Shown here: positions 29,977 to 38,725 of the stretch, piece after piece | Layout of the letters: the number at the start of each line of letters is the position of its first letter | Position numbering within the stretch: the stretch's first letter is position 1 | NCBI RefSeq assembly: GCF_015840715.1 | Contig: NZ_CP060397.1 | Location: 806,001-870,000, forward strand | DNA length: 64,000 bases | Origin: Synechococcus sp. CBW1004 | GTDB lineage: Bacteria; Cyanobacteriota; Cyanobacteriia; PCC-6307; Cyanobiaceae | Direction: 5' to 3' | Made by a program: the position numbers and the translations under genes | The notes under the pieces: generated by a model | Seen by the model: only the letters and a program-made list of their open reading frames with translations | Database searches by the model: none | What the model was told of the DNA's origin: nothing

Positions 29977-30252
29977 ATGGCCATTGCCGGTCCTGGCGGC
30001 GTCGATGACGCCATTGCTTCCGGTCTCGATCTCGACGGCACCCCCATCCCGACCGAGATGCTCGCCCTCTACAACGAGGTGATGGAACTCGAGAGCCAGC
30101 GGGCCCGCAGCGGCGTGAAGAAGTCGATGCGCAACCGCATCGTCAAGACAGGCTCCAAGCACCTCGACCAGCAGACCCTCGATGCCCGTCTGAGGGCAGC
30201 CGGCTGGGATGGCCTCAAGGACAAGGAGATCGCCTTCTTCTACGGATCCTGA
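29977..30252 (+). CDS. Conserved picocyanobacterial protein, unknown function
   Basis: 91 residues from the ATG at 29977. The conserved-looking core is PTEMLALYNEVMELESQRARSGVKKSMRNRIVKTGSKHLDQQTLDARLRAAGWDGLKDKEIAFFYG. It is soluble, basic in the middle and probably helical. I recall this motif in Prochlorococcus and Synechococcus proteins without an assigned role. It is divergent from the TspO-like gene. Confidence 0.65.
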   Translation: MAIAGPGGVDDAIASGLDLDGTPIPTEMLALYNEVMELESQRARSGVKKSMRNRIVKTGSKHLDQQTLDARLRAAGWDGLKDKEIAFFYGS

Positions 30253-30376
30253 GACGAATCGCCTGTCCCGGGGGCCCGGTTCAGATCGCCACCGGACCCC
30301 AGGGAGGCTGTGGATCGGCGTTCGGGGAGCCTGATCTCATCCCCGAGTCACGAAGGCGACGGGCTCGCTGCCGCTG

Positions 30377-30604
30377 TCAGCTGCAGAGATCCTCGAGGGT
30401 CTCGATCACTTCCTGCTGGAACTCCTCGAGATCGCTGGAATCGCTCAGGTCGATGCCCTCGCCGGCGGCGTTCTGGGAGAGCTCCTGGAAGTGGAAGGCG
30501 CCCTCGCCGTGGGCCAGAAACTCCATGGCGGAGGACTCACCGCTCTCCTTGAAGGCGTCGCAGAGGGCCAGGAAGGCCGCGTCCTCGGTGAAATCCCAGC
30601 TCAT
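30377..30604 (-). CDS. Small acidic protein, unknown function
   Basis: 75 residues, strongly acidic: SWDFTEDAAFLALCDAFKESGESSAMEFLAHGEGAFHFQELSQNA, then IDLSDSSDLEEFQQEVIETLEDLC. Two predicted helices, no signal or membrane segment. It looks conserved in picocyanobacteria by composition and length, but no function is known to me. Confidence 0.6.
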   Translation of the reverse strand: MSWDFTEDAAFLALCDAFKESGESSAMEFLAHGEGAFHFQELSQNAAGEGIDLSDSSDLEEFQQEVIETLEDLCS

Positions 30605-30734
30605 GAAGGGTGGCGGCGGAAGGCGCTTCGTTTCCTAGACCTTTAACGCCTACCCCCCGGAATGCGTCAACCACCCGGCCCGCTTTTTTGTGCGGATCCT
30701 CCGCCAGGATGGTGCTCCCCAGACCTGCGATGCC

Positions 30735-31145
30735 ATGGCTCCGCCGGGCTCCTCCGCGATCGACCCCTCTTCCGGCGCAGGCCCTGACGGGCCACGCAAC
30801 GTGCTCGGTGAACCCCTCCGGATCTGCGGCTGCCAGCCGATGACCGGCTGGTTCCGCGATGGTTCCTGCCGCTCCGACCCCACCGATCAGGGTCGCCACA
30901 CCGTCTGCTGTGTGGTGAACGAGGCTTTTCTGAGCTACAGCCGCGCCCAGGGCAATGACCTCAGCACGCCCATGCCCGCCTTCCGCTTCCCGGGCCTGAA
31001 GCCGGGGGACCGCTGGTGCGTCTGCGCCAGCCGCTGGCTGCAGGCCTACGAGGACGGCATGGCACCACCGGTGGTTCTGGACGCCTGCGAGGCCTCCAGC
31101 CTGGAGGTGATTCCGCTGGAGGTCCTGCGCGGGCACGCCGCCTGA
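30735..31145 (+). CDS. DUF2237 family protein
   Basis: 136 residues from the ATG at 30735. The family pattern is clear: NVLGEPLRICGCQPMTGWFRDGSCRSDPTDQGRHTVCCVVNEAFLSYSRAQGNDLSTPMPAFRFPGLKPGDRWCVCASRWLQAYEDGMAPPVVLDACEASSLEVIPLEVLRGHA. DUF2237 proteins are widespread in bacteria and plants with no established function. The six conserved cysteines suggest metal or redox chemistry, but this is not shown. A short Pro/Ser/Gly-rich N terminus precedes the domain. Confidence 0.85.
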   Translation: MAPPGSSAIDPSSGAGPDGPRNVLGEPLRICGCQPMTGWFRDGSCRSDPTDQGRHTVCCVVNEAFLSYSRAQGNDLSTPMPAFRFPGLKPGDRWCVCASRWLQAYEDGMAPPVVLDACEASSLEVIPLEVLRGHAA

Positions 31146-31167
31146 GCGGGGGCGAGCGGTTCCGGAG

Positions 31168-31902
31168 CTACCAGGGAATCGCCTCGCCGTCCCAGGCCAG
31201 GAAGGCACCGCTGCGCTCCGGCGTCTGCCCCGCCAGCACCGTCAGCAGTTGCTGGGCCGCCTGCTTCGGCGTGAACAGCGTCCCGGGGGGCACCGAGCCC
31301 CGGAATGGCGCGGACAGGGCCGTGGCTGTGGTTCCCGGGTGCAGGAGCGTGACGCAGGCCTGCGGCAGCCGGCGGCGCCACTCCAGCGCCAGGGTGGTGA
31401 GCAGCTGGTTCTGGGCCGCTTTCGCCGCTCGGTAGGCGTACCAGCCGCCGAGCCGGTTGTCGCCGATGCTGCCGACCCGGGCCGACAGGCTGGCGAAGTG
31501 GGTGGGGGCGTCGCGGGGAAGCAGCGGCTCGATCGCCTGGGCCAGCAGCAGCGGCCCCCAGGCGTTGACGGCGAAGCTGCGCTCCAGATGGGGACGGCGC
31601 ACCTGGCTGAGCCGTTTCTCGGGCTGCAGGTTCCCGTCGTGCAGCAGACCGGCGGTGCAGATCACCATCCGCAGAGGCGCCAGTCGTTCTGCGGCCAGAA
31701 TCGCGAAGCGCTCGAGGCTGGCGTCTTCCTCCAGGTCAAGGGGCAGATGGCGCGGGCCAGCTCCGCGTCGCCCCGCCGTCCAGAGCGTCAGGCCCGGGGC
31801 GCGAGCGGTAAGGGCTTCGGCCAGCGCGGTGCCGAGCCCACCGGTGCCGACGATCAGGGCGTGGCCCTGCCAGCCCCTCCACTCCTGCTCTGCCATCGAC
31901 AT
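31168..31902 (-). CDS. Short-chain dehydrogenase/reductase
   Basis: About 244 residues from the ATG at 31902; ATGs at 31896 and 31935 are alternatives. The Rossmann glycine motif is ALIVGTGGLGTALAEAL. The catalytic Ser region is HFASLSARVGSIGD, and YAYRAAKAAQNQLL gives the YxxxK pair. LHPGTTATALSAPFRG follows as in C-factor (CsgA)-like SDRs. Cofactor is NAD(P)(H) by family; the substrate is unknown. Divergent from gpsA with about 30 bases between the starts. Confidence 0.85.
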   Translation of the reverse strand: MSMAEQEWRGWQGHALIVGTGGLGTALAEALTARAPGLTLWTAGRRGAGPRHLPLDLEEDASLERFAILAAERLAPLRMVICTAGLLHDGNLQPEKRLSQVRRPHLERSFAVNAWGPLLLAQAIEPLLPRDAPTHFASLSARVGSIGDNRLGGWYAYRAAKAAQNQLLTTLALEWRRRLPQACVTLLHPGTTATALSAPFRGSVPPGTLFTPKQAAQQLLTVLAGQTPERSGAFLAWDGEAIPW

Positions 31903-31933
31903 CGGTTGAATCAGGGGTTCGGGCCGGTCCGGC

Positions 31934-32884
31934 ATGGCGCATGATGGCCCTTCGCCGGAGGAGGGGAGCCTGCGCATCACCCTGCTGGGACGAGGGGCCT
32001 GGGGCAGCACGCTCGCCCATCTGTGGCGTGACGCCGGCCATGATCTGGCCCTGTGGTCGCGCCGTGACGGAGGCAGTGCGGCGTCGCTGCTGGCCGGCAG
32101 TGACCTCGTGGTGGCGGCCGTCTCGATGAGCGCCATCTCGCCGCTGGGGCGCGATCTGGGCGCCCACTGGCCCGCTGGTCTGCCGCTGCTGAGCTGCAGC
32201 AAGGGCATCGATCCCGAACGGCTCGGTACCGCCACCCAGCTCTGGGCCCACTGGCTGGGGGAGCAACCGCTGGCGGTGCTCAGCGGTCCCAACCTCGCCG
32301 AGGAGCTCGACCGCGGTCTGCCGGCTGCCAGCGTGATCGCCAGTGCCGACACGCAGCTGGCTCAACGGCTGCAGATCGCCCTGCGCACCCCCAATCTGCG
32401 CCTCTACACCAACGACGACCCGATCGGCACCGAGGCGGCCGGAGCGCTCAAGAACGTGATGGCCGTGGCAGCCGGCATCAGCGATGGCCTCGGACTGGGC
32501 GCCAACGCCAAGGCATCGCTGCTCACCCGTGGTCTGGCCGAGATCGCTCTGGTGCTGGCGGCCCTCGGTGGCCAGCCCGCCACCCTCTACGGCCTGGCGG
32601 GTCTGGGAGATCTGCTGGCGACCGCCAACAGCCCGCTCAGCCGCAACTACCGCTTCGGTGGCCTGCTGGCTGAGGGCCGCAGCGAAGCCGCGGCCCTGGC
32701 CGGCATCGGCGCCACCGTGGAGGGGCCCCGCACCGCCCGCGCCACCCTGCAGCTGGCCCGCACCCGCGGCCTGAACCTGCCGATCTGCGAGCAGGTCGTC
32801 CAACTGCTGGAGGGGCACTGCGATGCCCCGACCGCCGTGCGGCGGCTGATGGAGCGCGATCCCCGCCCGGAAGCGCTGCGCTGA
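31934..32884 (+). CDS. gpsA: Glycerol-3-phosphate dehydrogenase (NAD(P)+)
   Basis: Reduces dihydroxyacetone phosphate to sn-glycerol 3-phosphate for membrane lipids. 316 residues: ITLLGRGAWGSTLAHLWRDAGHDLALWSR (NAD(P)-binding GxGxxG), LSCSKGIDPE, VLSGPNLAEELDRGLPAASVIAS, IGTEAAGALKNVMAVAAGISDGLGLGANAKASLLTRGLAEI with the catalytic lysine, and YGLAGLGDLLATANSPLSRNYRFG. Length is near normal (about 320-340). Confidence 0.95.
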   Translation: MAHDGPSPEEGSLRITLLGRGAWGSTLAHLWRDAGHDLALWSRRDGGSAASLLAGSDLVVAAVSMSAISPLGRDLGAHWPAGLPLLSCSKGIDPERLGTATQLWAHWLGEQPLAVLSGPNLAEELDRGLPAASVIASADTQLAQRLQIALRTPNLRLYTNDDPIGTEAAGALKNVMAVAAGISDGLGLGANAKASLLTRGLAEIALVLAALGGQPATLYGLAGLGDLLATANSPLSRNYRFGGLLAEGRSEAAALAGIGATVEGPRTARATLQLARTRGLNLPICEQVVQLLEGHCDAPTAVRRLMERDPRPEALR

Positions 32885-33008
32885 TGCCGGCCCGGGCCCT
32901 CACCGCCGTCGCGAGCACCCTGCCGGTGCGCCGTTCCGGATCCGCCTTCCGTGCTTCCAGGGACCGCCTGCAGGCCGCTCCACTGCCACCACCTCACCGG
33001 AAGCCGTC

Positions 33009-33980
33009 ATGCAAGCCGTTCTGATCGAGGCCTTCAGCGACCGTTCCTGCGCCGGCAATGGCGCCGCCGTCGTGCTGCTGGATCAGCCCCGTACGGAGGC
33101 CTGGCTGCAGGCGGTGGCCGGCAGCCTGCGCCAGTCCGAGACGGCCTTTCTCCTCCCCCATGACGGAGGGTGGCTGCTGCGCTGGTTCACCCCCAGCTGT
33201 GAGGTGCCCCTCTGCGGCCATGCCACCCTGGCGGCCCTGCTGGCCCTGGCCCACTGGCGGCATCTGGCAGCCGGGCAGGCCGTGCGCTTCCTCACCCGCA
33301 GCGGTCCGCTGCAGGCCCGGCTGGACCCGGACTCCACCCAACGCGGCAGCATCGATCTGCCGAGTGGCGGCCTGCTGCCGGCGGAGGCACCGGCCGATCT
33401 GCGCGCCCTGTTGCAGCGAAGGAGGCTGGGGGATCCTCTGCGGTTCTGGACCTCCGCCCTCGGCTATGCCGTGGTGCTGCTGGAGCCGCAGGCGCCTCTG
33501 GCGGGCCTCAGCTCGATCGCCGCCGAACTGCAGGGGGATCTGGCCCGTGGGCTGGTGCTGATGAAGGCCCAGCCCGCAGCCGCTGCAGTCAGCGAGTCCG
33601 TCCCGGCCTCGGTGGCGGATCTGCCGGTGGACTATCAGCTGCGGTTCTTCGCCCCGGGCCTCGGCATCGCCGAGGATCCGGTCACCGGATCGGCCCACGC
33701 CCTGGTGGCACCGTGGTGGCAGGACCAGCTGGGCCGCAGCCGCGTTGTCGGATGGCAATGTTCCGACCGTCCGGGGGGGGTGGTGTGTGAAGCCCTTTCA
33801 TCCGGCAAAATCCGCCTGTTTGGTTCGGGGCATCTGCTGTGGGACGGGACGCTGCACACCCAGAGCCCGGCGGAGTCCGCGTCTTCCGCCTCCCTTTCCG
33901 CCTCCGGCGACGACGCGACGGAGGCCCCGTCCGATCCGGATTCCGCCTGCGCTTGGCTGGAGCTGGCCGCCGCCGCCTGA
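33009..33980 (+). CDS. PhzF-family isomerase/epimerase-like protein
   Basis: 323 residues. PhzF proteins share the dapF fold. Visible motifs are VLIEAFSDRSCAGNGAAVVLLD, SLRQSETAFLLP with the catalytic glutamate, WFTPSCEVPLCGHATLAALLAL, and FFAPGLGIAEDPVTGSAHALVAPWW. No phenazine genes are present, so the role is probably small-molecule isomerisation of unknown substrate. A low-complexity Ser/Ala/Asp tail (about 280-323) follows the domain. The tail overlaps the SpoIID-like frame downstream. Confidence 0.88.
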   Translation: MQAVLIEAFSDRSCAGNGAAVVLLDQPRTEAWLQAVAGSLRQSETAFLLPHDGGWLLRWFTPSCEVPLCGHATLAALLALAHWRHLAAGQAVRFLTRSGPLQARLDPDSTQRGSIDLPSGGLLPAEAPADLRALLQRRRLGDPLRFWTSALGYAVVLLEPQAPLAGLSSIAAELQGDLARGLVLMKAQPAAAAVSESVPASVADLPVDYQLRFFAPGLGIAEDPVTGSAHALVAPWWQDQLGRSRVVGWQCSDRPGGVVCEALSSGKIRLFGSGHLLWDGTLHTQSPAESASSASLSASGDDATEAPSDPDSACAWLELAAAA

Positions 33981-34975
33981 TCCGTGCCCTGCGGCTGCAC
34001 CCGGTGCTCGTCACCGCACCCCTGGCAGCGCTGGCCGTGGGAGCCGGCTTCGGCGCCCAGGCCCTGCTGCGGCCAGAGACCCACGACCGTGACCTCCTGG
34101 AAGCCCTGATCGCCCGCCCGGAGGTGGTGGCCACCACCGCGCCCGGCCAGGTCCGTGGCGCAGCCCCTGCGGATGCCAACGGCCTGCCTGCTTCGCTCCA
34201 GGCCCAGCGCGCCGCAGCCGCCTCCGGTGGCGGAGGCGCGCTGGCCGAGCCTCAGGCCGGTCCGGAGGTGCCGCTCGAGATCCGGGTCGCCCTGCTCAAG
34301 CTCTCCGGCCAGCCCTCCCTGTCCGCGAGCGGCCCCTGGCGCCTCAGTGACCGCACCGGCCGCCTGCTGCGCAGCGGCGCGGGTGGCGAGGCGGTGCCGT
34401 ACCAGGCTCTGCTCGGTGAGCTCAGCGAACTGTGGCTGGAAACGAGCGCGGGTGGTCGGCTCAAGGCCGATGGCCGCTCCTACGAAGGGCGGATGCGCCT
34501 GCTGCGCGGTGATGGCGGCGTTCGGGTGGTGAATCACCTACCGCTGGAGACCTATGTGAGCTCCGTGGTCGGCGGTGAGATGCCCAGCAGCTGGAATCCG
34601 GAGGCCCTGCGGGCCCAGGCCGTGGCAGCCCGCTCCTATGCGATGGCCCACATGGCCCGTCCTGCCGGTGAACACTGGCACCTGGGCGACACCACCCGCT
34701 GGCAGAACTACGAAGGTCTCGGCAGCGTCAGTGCCGCCACCCGCTCGGCCACGGCCAGCACGGCGGGCATCATCCTGAGCTACCAGGGAGGCATCGTCGA
34801 AAGCCTCTACGCCGCCACTCAGCAGATCGTCGATGAGGCCCACGCCCACCTTGGCGCGAGCATGAGCCAGACCGGCGCCCAGCAGCTCGCCGCCCAGGGT
34901 CTCCGCTACAACGAGATCCTCGGCCGTTACTACCGGGGCGCCTCGCTCGCCCGACTGCAGGCCGGTGCGCGCTGA
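33953..34975 (+). CDS. SpoIID/LytB-domain protein, membrane anchored
   Basis: About 340 residues from a TTG at 33953, chosen because it gives a basic n-region and a hydrophobic anchor (AGRRRLIRALRLHPVLVTAPLAALAVGAGFGAQALL). An ATG at 33839 would add 38 residues and overlap PhzF by 142 bases. The SpoIID domain (about 195-335) has VNHLPLETYVSSVVGGEMPSSWNPEALRAQAVAARSYAMAHM, then WQNYEGLGSVSAATRSATASTAGIILSYQGGIVESLYAAT. SpoIID relatives are lytic transglycosylases of denuded glycan strands. The likely role is peptidoglycan remodelling; no sporulation is implied. The end overlaps the next gene by 11 bases. Confidence 0.85.
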   Translation: MAGAGRRRLIRALRLHPVLVTAPLAALAVGAGFGAQALLRPETHDRDLLEALIARPEVVATTAPGQVRGAAPADANGLPASLQAQRAAAASGGGGALAEPQAGPEVPLEIRVALLKLSGQPSLSASGPWRLSDRTGRLLRSGAGGEAVPYQALLGELSELWLETSAGGRLKADGRSYEGRMRLLRGDGGVRVVNHLPLETYVSSVVGGEMPSSWNPEALRAQAVAARSYAMAHMARPAGEHWHLGDTTRWQNYEGLGSVSAATRSATASTAGIILSYQGGIVESLYAATQQIVDEAHAHLGASMSQTGAQQLAAQGLRYNEILGRYYRGASLARLQAGAR

Positions 34976-35822
34976 GCGCCACTGGCGCAGCGCCCTGGAG
35001 GTGTCCCGCCTGGCGCTGGAGGCCGGAGCGCTTGTTCCCCTGTCCACCCGGCTGATCACGGATCCGGCCCTGAGCCCCTTCCTGCTGCGGGAGCTCACCG
35101 GTCTGCCCCCCCGTCATCTCCGCTCCCCCGGACCCCGCCCCAACCCTTTCCTGCCCTGGGATCAGCCGCTGGAGGTCGGCCGGCTCGGCACCCGCCATGT
35201 GCTGCTGCTCAACAAGTACCCGGTGCAGGCGGCCCATCTGCTGGTGATCACCCCCGAGTGGCAACCCCAGAGCGGCTGGCTGCGTCCGCTCGACTGGCAG
35301 GCGGTGGCTGAGGTGGCCGCCGATACCGGTGGACTGTGGTTCTTCAACAGCAGCGCCACCGCCGGAGCAAGCCAGCCCCATCGCCACCTCCAGCTCCTGC
35401 CGCGCCATGCGGGACAACCCAGCTGTCCCCTGGCCCCGCTGCTGCTGGGGCAACTGGCGGGAGAGCGGTCCACCTGGCCGTGGGCCTACCGGCTCAGCCG
35501 TCGTCAGGACCCTCAGGGTGGCAGCGATCTGAGCGGCCTTTACGCGCGTCACTGCCGTGACCTGGAGCTGGGCGATTCGGCCCAGGATGGCGCCCCCCTG
35601 CAGGCCTACAACCTCCTGTTCGACGACGAGTGGTTCCTCACCGTGCGGCGTGACCGGGAACACCAGGCGGGATTCAGCATCAATGGTCTGGGTTTTGCGG
35701 GCTGCCTGCTGAGCACCGCTGGTTCCGATCGGGACTGGCTGCTGCGCCATGGACCCTGGGCGCTGCTGGAGGCGGTCGCCACCCCAGGTTCCGTAATTCC
35801 ACGGTTGCGGAGGCTGGATTGA
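34965..35822 (+). CDS. ATP adenylyltransferase / Ap4A phosphorylase-like protein
   Basis: 285 residues from GTG, overlapping the SpoIID-like gene by 11 bases. The HIT-superfamily active site is visible in ASQPHRHLQLLPR (about 137-149), preceded by NPFLPWDQPLEVGRLGTRHVLLLNKYPVQAAHLLVITPEWQPQ, the DUF4922-like part. C-terminally, YNLLFDDEWFLTVRRDREHQAGFSINGLGFAGCLL matches the family's second half. These enzymes split Ap4A by phosphorolysis to ADP and ATP. The catalytic His-x-His pair is intact. Confidence 0.85.
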   Translation: MRAERHWRSALEVSRLALEAGALVPLSTRLITDPALSPFLLRELTGLPPRHLRSPGPRPNPFLPWDQPLEVGRLGTRHVLLLNKYPVQAAHLLVITPEWQPQSGWLRPLDWQAVAEVAADTGGLWFFNSSATAGASQPHRHLQLLPRHAGQPSCPLAPLLLGQLAGERSTWPWAYRLSRRQDPQGGSDLSGLYARHCRDLELGDSAQDGAPLQAYNLLFDDEWFLTVRRDREHQAGFSINGLGFAGCLLSTAGSDRDWLLRHGPWALLEAVATPGSVIPRLRRLD

Positions 35823-35886
35823 TCGGGGCTCTGTGAAGGAAGGGGAGCGCAGATGCCCCCCGTTCCGTTTGCCGTCCATCCCGTCC

Positions 35887-36684
35887 ATGACCACCACCGC
35901 ACCGCGCCGCTCGGACACCGCCTCCCCGGCACCTGCCGCGAGCGCCGTCCGCCGCTCCGGAGCCTCGGCCACCCTCCGCCGCCGGAACCGTCGCGTTGAG
36001 ACCCACCGGGATCTGGTGCGGCCTCTGGCTCTCCACTACGCCCGTCGCTGCCAGGAGCCCCTGGACGACCTCCATCAGGTGGGGCTGCTGGGACTGATCC
36101 GCGCCGCGGAGCTGTATCGCCCTGAGCAGGGCACGCCGTTCGCGGCCTTCGCCAGGCCCCACATTCGTGGCGCCATCCTCCACTACCTCAGGGATGAAGC
36201 TCCTGCTGTACGGCTGCCGCGCCGCCAGGCCGAGCTTCAGGAGCGTCTGCAGCGGCTTGAAGGCGAAGCGGTCTGGACGGCGGGCGGGGCGGCGGATGGC
36301 CTGAGCCTCTGTCAGCGCCTCGGGGTCGATGAGGAGCACTGGAGGCTCCTGCTTCGCCACCGCCAGCTGTGCCGGCCCCTGCCCCTGGAGGGGCCGCAGC
36401 TGGAGGAACTGCCCGCCCCCGAGGAGGTTCCTGCGGAGGAGCGCCTCGTCGCCCTGCGGGAGCTCCTCGAGCAGCTGGATCCCCGCCAGCGTGAGGTGGT
36501 ACGCCAGGTGGTGCTGGGGGGCTGGAGCTACCGCCGGCTGGCCGCCCGGATGCAGGTGAGCCCGATGACGGTGCAGCGACTGCTGCATCGGGGGCTCGCC
36601 AGCCTGCGTCAGCAGCTCGAGGAACGGGAGCTCAGGAGGGATCGGGCTGGCTGTCCCTCTGGATCTGCGCTTCGAGGGTGCTGA
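35887..36684 (+). CDS. Sigma-70 family sigma factor, diverged (SigF-like group)
   Basis: 265 residues from the ATG at 35887; an in-frame GTG at 35833 is possible. After a Ser/Thr/Ala/Arg-rich N terminus, region 2 is seen as LHYARRCQEPLDDLHQVGLLGLIRAAELYRPEQGTPFAAFARPHIRGAILHYLRDEA. Region 4 is LDPRQREVVRQVVLGGWSYRRLAARMQVSPMTVQRLLHRGLASLRQQL. The middle is poorly conserved. No anti-sigma gene is next to it. In cyanobacteria such group 3 factors control stress, motility or surface genes; the targets here are unknown. The 3' end overlaps an opposing small gene by 53 bases. Confidence 0.8.
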   Translation: MTTTAPRRSDTASPAPAASAVRRSGASATLRRRNRRVETHRDLVRPLALHYARRCQEPLDDLHQVGLLGLIRAAELYRPEQGTPFAAFARPHIRGAILHYLRDEAPAVRLPRRQAELQERLQRLEGEAVWTAGGAADGLSLCQRLGVDEEHWRLLLRHRQLCRPLPLEGPQLEELPAPEEVPAEERLVALRELLEQLDPRQREVVRQVVLGGWSYRRLAARMQVSPMTVQRLLHRGLASLRQQLEERELRRDRAGCPSGSALRGC

Positions 36685-36823
36685 TCGCGGCGTTCAGAGC
36701 CGCCAGCTGACGCTCAAGGCCATCCCGCCAGAAGCTGAGCATCTGGAGCTTGCGCTGCTGATGGCGGCGACGGAAGGCGAGGCCCTCCTCTCCCCCCCTG
36801 CAACATCCCATCGGTGGCATCAT
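36632..36823 (-). CDS. Small protein of unknown function, antisense to sigma factor 3' end
   Basis: 63 residues: RRRHQQRKLQMLSFWRDGLERQLAALNAAISTLEAQIQRDSQ, a basic start then a leucine-rich amphipathic helix that could be a coiled coil. I recall similar short proteins in picocyanobacteria. The N terminus (MMPPMGCCRGGEEG) may be too long; a start further in is possible. It overlaps the sigma gene end tail to tail, which could let antisense transcription affect either. Confidence 0.5.
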   Translation of the reverse strand: MMPPMGCCRGGEEGLAFRRRHQQRKLQMLSFWRDGLERQLAALNAAISTLEAQIQRDSQPDPS

Positions 36824-37065
36824 GGTGCGGTTTGCTTCGGCAGCAGGTTCTAGCTACCCCTTCGCATCCACCGGGAGTCGGCCAACGCCCCTCCCTCTTC
36901 CTGCCGCCACCGGCGGTGCGATGTTCCAGGCGACCCACGATCCAGGTCGGGAACCTCCCACCAGCCCCTCTCCTCTCCGCCGCATTTCCTCCCTGTCCAA
37001 TCCGTCGCCCTGACCCGACCTCCCCGGGCGGTGGATCCCTCTGAACAGTTCCCACCCGCTGGCCC

Positions 37066-38700
37066 TTGCATTCGGTACGTCCCACTCCTGCTGTCCCGTC
37101 CCTGATGGCGGTGGCGGTGGCTCTCAGCGCCACCCTGCTTCCCACGGCCGCCCATGCCTACGTGGCCCTGATGGCCGGCCAGCGGGCCAGGCCCCTGAAC
37201 GGCACCTTCAACAAGGTGCCCGTGCTGCACTCCAACCAGCCCGAGGAGGTGGAGGGGCCGGGAATCCTGATCAGCACCGCCCCTGGCTACGCCTACACCG
37301 CAGAGACCGGGCAGCCGCTCAGCAATGCCGCCTACACCTTCAATGGTGAGTTCGGCATGCATCTTCACCACAAGTATTTCCCTCCCAATCGGGCGTCGAT
37401 TTCACCCGCTGATCGGCGAGCTGAACTCACGCTTGCGGCCATTCTGATCAATCCAGGCAACAAGCCTGTTCACATCCGTTTTGCGAATGGGGCTGTGCGT
37501 AACAGCTTCGAGGCCCCTTATCTCGCCAACAACCTGATGGGCGTCAAGCCGCTCGGTGTGCGCCCATGGAACACCGGCCCCGGCGATGCCACGGCGGTGC
37601 AGATGCTGCGCGGTCGTCTCGATGCGCGCCTCACCGATGAGATCACCATCCCGCCCCGTTCGCGTCTGGTGCTGTTCCAGACCGCTCTGCCGGCACTCGG
37701 CATTGCCAATGCCCTCTTGCGTGGCCGCAGCGATGGGCCGTTTCAGATCGCCGTGGTGGCAGCCAAGAACCCCCGAAGTGACGCCGATGTCCTGGCGGTG
37801 CTCGACAGCGGCCGCCTGGCTCCTGGTCGTGTCTATCTCAATCGCATCGCGGAGATCAACAATCGCCGCATCTTTTCCCGGGTCGGTGGGGTGGCCGTGG
37901 GTGATGCCTACCAGGCCTCGATCAGCCACGACCTGAGCAGCCAGGGGCCTCTGCATGTGCCCTTCACCAGCACCCATCGCCATGAATTCGGCACCGGTGA
38001 CGTGCAGGTCAATCCGCTCGCCACCCGCATGCTCGATTCCTCTCTCGACAACGTCGGCACCTACGGCGTGCGTTTCGACATCGACCTCAACCTGCGTGGC
38101 AACGGCCCTTACGAGCTGGTGATGAGTCACCCGTCACCCACCGGAGGACGGGATTTCGTCGCCTTTCGCGGGTCGATCCAGATTCAGACCGAGGAGGGGC
38201 TTCGCGAAGTCCATGTCGGCCTGCGTTCCAGCCAGAGCCTGTCCCTCGGTCAGCTGAACCTGCAGCCTGATCGTGACAACAAGGTGCGGGTCAGCATGGT
38301 CTATCCGGCTGATGCCACTCCCGGCCATCTGCTCAGCGTCGTGACCGCCACCCAGCTGGCCCAGGTTCAGGAGCGGGAGCGCCGGCTGGCCCTGGCGCGC
38401 AGTGCACCGCCGCCGCCGGTAACGCCCGCGGCTGCTCCCCCCCAGCTTCCTGCAGCGCCGGGGCCGGGCGCGGCTGCCATGCCCGCACCTCCCCCCCGTT
38501 TGGCCCCACCGCCCCCCCTGGCGGGTCCCGCTCCTGCCGGCCAGCCCCTCAGGCCACCGCCGGCGCTGTGGCAACCAGCGCCTCCAGGTGGCCTGGCGCC
38601 GCCCCCTCTGTCACCCCAGAGTGCCGACCCCCTGATCGAGCGCTACCGTCAGGCGGTTGAGAACCAGCGACGCCTGATGCAGGGCTGGTCGCAGCCATGA
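37066..38700 (+). CDS. DUF3370 protein, exported
   Basis: 544 residues from a TTG at 37066; an ATG at 37105 would shorten the start. A signal peptide (PSLMAVAVALSATLLPTAAHAYV) is followed by the DUF3370 body: LMAGQRARPLNGTFNKVPVLHSNQPEEVEGPGILISTAPG, NGEFGMHLHHKYFPPN, FANGAVRNSFEAPYLANN and GTYGVRFDIDLNLRGNGPYELVMSHPSPTGG. The C-terminal 100 residues are Pro/Ala-rich (low complexity), perhaps wall-spanning. DUF3370 proteins are cyanobacterial and of unknown function. 240 bases upstream contain no gene. The RHH/J-domain gene follows 25 bases later. Confidence 0.85.
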   Translation: MHSVRPTPAVPSLMAVAVALSATLLPTAAHAYVALMAGQRARPLNGTFNKVPVLHSNQPEEVEGPGILISTAPGYAYTAETGQPLSNAAYTFNGEFGMHLHHKYFPPNRASISPADRRAELTLAAILINPGNKPVHIRFANGAVRNSFEAPYLANNLMGVKPLGVRPWNTGPGDATAVQMLRGRLDARLTDEITIPPRSRLVLFQTALPALGIANALLRGRSDGPFQIAVVAAKNPRSDADVLAVLDSGRLAPGRVYLNRIAEINNRRIFSRVGGVAVGDAYQASISHDLSSQGPLHVPFTSTHRHEFGTGDVQVNPLATRMLDSSLDNVGTYGVRFDIDLNLRGNGPYELVMSHPSPTGGRDFVAFRGSIQIQTEEGLREVHVGLRSSQSLSLGQLNLQPDRDNKVRVSMVYPADATPGHLLSVVTATQLAQVQERERRLALARSAPPPPVTPAAAPPQLPAAPGPGAAAMPAPPPRLAPPPPLAGPAPAGQPLRPPPALWQPAPPGGLAPPPLSPQSADPLIERYRQAVENQRRLMQGWSQP

Positions 38701-38725
38701 GCCCGGCCTGAAGGAAACCATCCCC

